NCBI GenBank assembly: GCA_007133925.1
Contig: SLLU01000043.1
Span: forward strand, 1 to 7,645
DNA from: Candidatus Halarchaeoplasma halalkaliphilum
Lineage (GTDB): Archaea > Thermoplasmatota > Thermoplasmata > Halarchaeoplasmatales > Halarchaeoplasmataceae
Direction: 5' to 3'
Length of the DNA: 7,645 bases
The notes under the pieces were generated by a model. It saw only the letters and a program-made list of their open reading frames with translations, was not told the DNA's origin and did no database searches. Below, one piece after another: positions 5,843 through 7,645 of this stretch (its first letter is position 1; every line of letters begins with the position of its first letter). The position numbers were made by a program, and so were the translations under genes.

Positions 5843-6307
5843 TTACCTTTTCCGTCCGTAGATCCACAGGATTATGGCAACGGTTCCTGCGATCACGGCG
5901 GGCCACATATCCGTACTCAGGTACAGACCGGGAGTAGGGGGGGCATAAGGACTCATAGGCCAAAACATGGCATAAGAATGACCGGTCACGTTTATTAGAA
6001 GGGAATCCAGGAAAAAGTGGGTGAGGGCACCGGAGAATATGAAAGGAAAGGCCATATCGTCCTTCACCATGGTGCTCAGTATGACCGCCGTCAGCCCGGC
6101 ACCCACCACGGTGTGTAGTGGGAAATAGCTGAAGGAGACCCACTCCACCCTGGCAGGGTCGATTATGAGTCCTATTCGGGTAAGGTCAGGGAGGGCGGAA
6201 CCGATCATCAGGAGCGTGATATGATGCTTCTTTATAGCTTCGTACCTCCAAGACAGCAGGGTTCCCAGGGAGAAGGCCACCAGGACGTGGGTGAGAAGGT
6301 CAGCCAT
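5843..6307 (-). CDS. DUF457/YdjM-type membrane-bound putative metal-dependent hydrolase
   Basis: A 154-residue integral membrane protein with about four hydrophobic segments (roughly 4-19, 30-48, 64-80, 86-104) and a fifth near 135-150. It matches the DUF457 (LexA-regulated YdjM-like) family pattern of histidines and aspartates at membrane edges: H7 in LLTHVLVAF, D41 in GSALPDL, H65 in PLHTVV, H97 and D101 in GALTHFFLDSL, and the WPMSP segment at 117-121. Family members are annotated as metal-dependent hydrolases, but the reaction is not established. The ATG at 6307 has a strong GGAGGG five bases upstream and overlaps the end of the preceding gene by 8 bases, so translation is probably coupled. 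The C-terminus is the basic GRKR, consistent with a cytoplasmic tail. Close pairing with the OB-fold-like membrane protein suggests a shared envelope role (inference). Confidence 0.78.
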   Translation of the reverse strand: MADLLTHVLVAFSLGTLLSWRYEAIKKHHITLLMIGSALPDLTRIGLIIDPARVEWVSFSYFPLHTVVGAGLTAVILSTMVKDDMAFPFIFSGALTHFFLDSLLINVTGHSYAMFWPMSPYAPPTPGLYLSTDMWPAVIAGTVAIILWIYGRKR

Positions 6308-6782
6308 GGGGTCCCTCCGGCTCGAATATCTTGTTCTTTCTATCCCACGAGAACTCTTTGTATATCCTGTAAACCACCCACCCGACGGCTGCGAATGAAA
6401 CAGCGTACATGTAAACTATATTCGCCAGGGGCTGGACCACGTGTTTCGAGGAATCTATGGTGTGTTCATCCACCAGTATACCGAAGACCGTGAGTCTGTC
6501 CCCCACTTTGGGCTCGTCATCCACACCGGTCACCTGGATCTCCCTGGTATCGCCCCCGTATTCCACCTCCATCACAAGGGGGGACACGGACACCACCTTG
6601 CCCCCCACCGCCACCTCGTGGCCCACGTATCTGCCGGGGTCATGCACGAGTTCTTCGTCCCCCGGATACCGGTTCACATCCGGGTCCGGTCCCAGGGAAC
6701 CGTACCAGACGAACAGTGACAGTAAAACGAGAATGGAAACTAGTATGACCATCAGCCTGGATCTCAAGGACCTTGGTATCAC
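6300..6782 (-). CDS. Membrane-anchored OB-fold-like protein, unknown function
   Basis: A 160-residue protein with two transmembrane helices flanking a small beta-rich domain. Helix 1 spans about 10-28, preceded by the basic RSLRSR. Residues 45-118 read like an OB-fold (VGHEVAVGGKVVSV, REIQVTGV, VGDRLTVFGILV). Helix 2 spans about 119-141, followed by a charged cytoplasmic tail. This topology puts the OB-like domain outside the membrane. I recognise no characterised homologue, and the OB assignment rests on pattern only. The start is uncertain. GTG 6782 keeps the positive residues before helix 1. A GGTGAT at 6783-6778 would fit a TTG start at 6767 with a 10-base spacer. ATG 6752 would remove the basic segment. 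The gene lies 20 bases after the preceding gene and overlaps the DUF457 gene by 8 bases, so all are probably one transcript. Confidence 0.7.
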   Translation of the reverse strand: MIPRSLRSRLMVILVSILVLLSLFVWYGSLGPDPDVNRYPGDEELVHDPGRYVGHEVAVGGKVVSVSPLVMEVEYGGDTREIQVTGVDDEPKVGDRLTVFGILVDEHTIDSSKHVVQPLANIVYMYAVSFAAVGWVVYRIYKEFSWDRKNKIFEPEGPHG

Positions 6783-6802
6783 CCTGGGGAATCGTACAAC
6801 CG

Positions 6803-7519
6803 TTATTTATGTTCTCCCCCGTAGGTGATCCGTGAGTAGCCCATCTTCTTCAGGGTTACCAGGGAACGTATCATGTACCGGGTGTTGAAAACCATCTCCC
6901 TGCCGGCCCTGCGCCGGTAATGGTCCCGGGTGGAGGCATCCTCACCGGTCCTGTTGTACAGCAGTATGTTGTTGTGCATATCCCTCATGTGCAGATCCAG
7001 TTTCAGTAGTTCGTCCACCACCTCCGGCTCCAGGTGTTCGGAGTACCTGGTGTTCAGTATCCGCCACAGGTCCTCGGCCTGATGATGAAAATACCCGTCG
7101 TAGCTCTTGGAGAGGTATCCCCTTTCCAGGATGGTCAGGAGCTCTTCCGAGGGCATGGAGAGCAGTTCCTGGAAGCGGGCGTCCTTTTGTTCCCTTATGA
7201 GGGATTCGGTCTGCTCAGTGTCACGGATCCCGGACACCCTGGGTTCGAATGAGAACACGTTTCGCAAAACATCGTCCCTGAGTATGTTTATGGTCCTGGC
7301 CAGTATGTACTCCACCTCGTTCTTCACCAGGTTCCATCTTTTCCTCTTGGATTTCACCAGGAGTTCGTCGATTATCACGATGGTGATCACCGCACCCAGC
7401 AGTTCTATGGTGATGTCTATACTGAAGTCCTCGTGTATCCTCCAGAGAAGACCCGTGGCGACGAACGCCAGTACTATGATGGTGTAGAGCATCCATGGTC
7501 TGTCCTTCCATTTCATCAT
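6803..7519 (-). CDS. Two-helix membrane protein with helical cytoplasmic domain, unknown function
   Basis: A 238-residue protein I do not recognise as a named family. Two hydrophobic segments near the N-terminus (about 9-27 and 33-52) form a hairpin whose second helix has the motif IELLGAVITIVIIDELL, common in uncharacterised prokaryotic membrane proteins. It is followed by a very basic stretch (VKSKRKRW, 55-62) that fixes the remainder in the cytoplasm. Residues 62-238 are mostly charged, predicted helical and coiled-coil-like (KNEVEYILARTINILRDDV; EEVVDELLKL-like segments near 165-175). There are no catalytic motifs. The start at ATG 7519 follows GAAGGTGAAAC; ATG 7516 directly adjoins and has slightly better spacing. 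It is the first gene of the minus-strand run, with its own promoter, and the OB-fold-like gene begins 20 bases after its stop. Confidence 0.8.
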   Translation of the reverse strand: MMKWKDRPWMLYTIIVLAFVATGLLWRIHEDFSIDITIELLGAVITIVIIDELLVKSKRKRWNLVKNEVEYILARTINILRDDVLRNVFSFEPRVSGIRDTEQTESLIREQKDARFQELLSMPSEELLTILERGYLSKSYDGYFHHQAEDLWRILNTRYSEHLEPEVVDELLKLDLHMRDMHNNILLYNRTGEDASTRDHYRRRAGREMVFNTRYMIRSLVTLKKMGYSRITYGGEHK

Positions 7520-7522
7520 GTT

Positions 7523-7565
7523 TCACCTTCTTCGAGTATGGATAGGAGGATAATAATAAACTTGC
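7523..7565 (-). promoter_or_regulatory. Promoter and ribosome binding site of the four-gene minus-strand run
   Basis: On the minus strand GCAAG followed by TTTATTAT (7560-7553) is a plausible BRE/TATA. Its expected start site is near 7530, about 11 bases before ATG 7519, with GGTGA at 7527-7523 in between. The right-hand end of the window contains no supportable gene; a short open frame beginning at ATG 7628 runs off the edge and cannot be judged. Confidence 0.55.
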
Positions 7566-7609
7566 GATTTGGTGGGCTCTTAAACGGATCATTCTTTAAC
7601 CATACTCGA
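7532..7609. repeat. Perfect 10-bp inverted repeat flanking the promoter
   Basis: TCGAGTATGG at 7532-7541 and its exact reverse complement CCATACTCGA at 7600-7609 lie 58 bases apart. They bracket the TATA box of the minus-strand run; the inner arm is at or next to the predicted start site. The placement resembles a paired operator for a dimeric or looping regulator. This is inferred from position only. Confidence 0.5.
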
Positions 7610-7645
7610 CACCGATGTTTTACATGCATGATAGGAAACATTAAT

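Noticed and set aside
5330..5998. A 222-codon open frame on the plus strand
   Set aside because: It is antisense to the nucleotidyltransferase and DUF457 genes, low in recognisable motifs and rich in His/Tyr from antisense codons.
7623..7630. Palindrome CATGCATG
   Set aside because: A short self-complementary word of this kind is expected by chance and has no supporting context.
7628..7645. Possible gene starting at ATG 7628 and running off the right edge
   Set aside because: Only six codons are visible, and no clear ribosome binding site or promoter supports it.
1..7645. CRISPR array, tRNA, rRNA or insertion sequence
   Set aside because: No regularly spaced repeats, cloverleaf-like segments, rRNA stretches or transposase motifs were seen on either strand.

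Overview
The window is archaeal. It encodes a TATA-box binding protein, several genes have BRE/TATA-type promoter sequences, and many starts follow Shine-Dalgarno sequences of the GGTGA type. Coding is dense, with overlapping or abutting genes, frequent ATA (Ile) and AGG/AGA (Arg) codons, and roughly balanced to slightly GC-rich composition. I cannot assign a lineage from sequence alone; the TBP looks euryarchaeal.

Layout, left to right. (1) Positions 1-433, minus strand: part of an RHS/YD-repeat protein running off the left edge. It has no recognisable start and an apparent one-base frameshift, so it looks like a broken or truncated copy. (2) Positions 500-1315, plus: an M55 (DppA-type) zinc D-aminopeptidase with all recognisable metal ligands. 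(3) Positions 2708-1316, minus: a two-gene unit of TBP followed by a TatD-like TIM-barrel metal hydrolase. The hydrolase abuts the M55 gene tail to tail, and its N-terminal HxH motif can only be included if it starts at a rare ATT codon overlapping the TBP stop. (4) Positions 2709-2905: a divergent regulatory region with two clear promoters, small inverted repeats and a 9-bp direct repeat. (5) Positions 2906-5036, plus: a TIM-barrel protein of the kind usually annotated as U32-family peptidase, followed 10 bp later by a class I PLP aminotransferase. (6) Positions 7519-5033, minus: a four-gene run consisting of an unknown two-helix membrane protein, a membrane-anchored OB-fold-like protein, a DUF457/YdjM-type membrane protein and a sugar-1-phosphate nucleotidyltransferase. 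Its promoter lies between the arms of a perfect 10-bp inverted repeat.

How the genes may work together. M55 D-aminopeptidase, U32-like protein and aminotransferase suggest peptide or amino-acid turnover, although the M55 gene is not in the same transcription unit. The right-hand run looks envelope-related (three membrane proteins plus sugar nucleotide activation). TBP is housekeeping, and its coupling to a TatD-like enzyme may simply reflect compact gene order. I see no CRISPR array, tRNA, rRNA or insertion sequence. The most unusual signals are the broken RHS fragment, the apparent ATT start, and candidate operators at two promoters.
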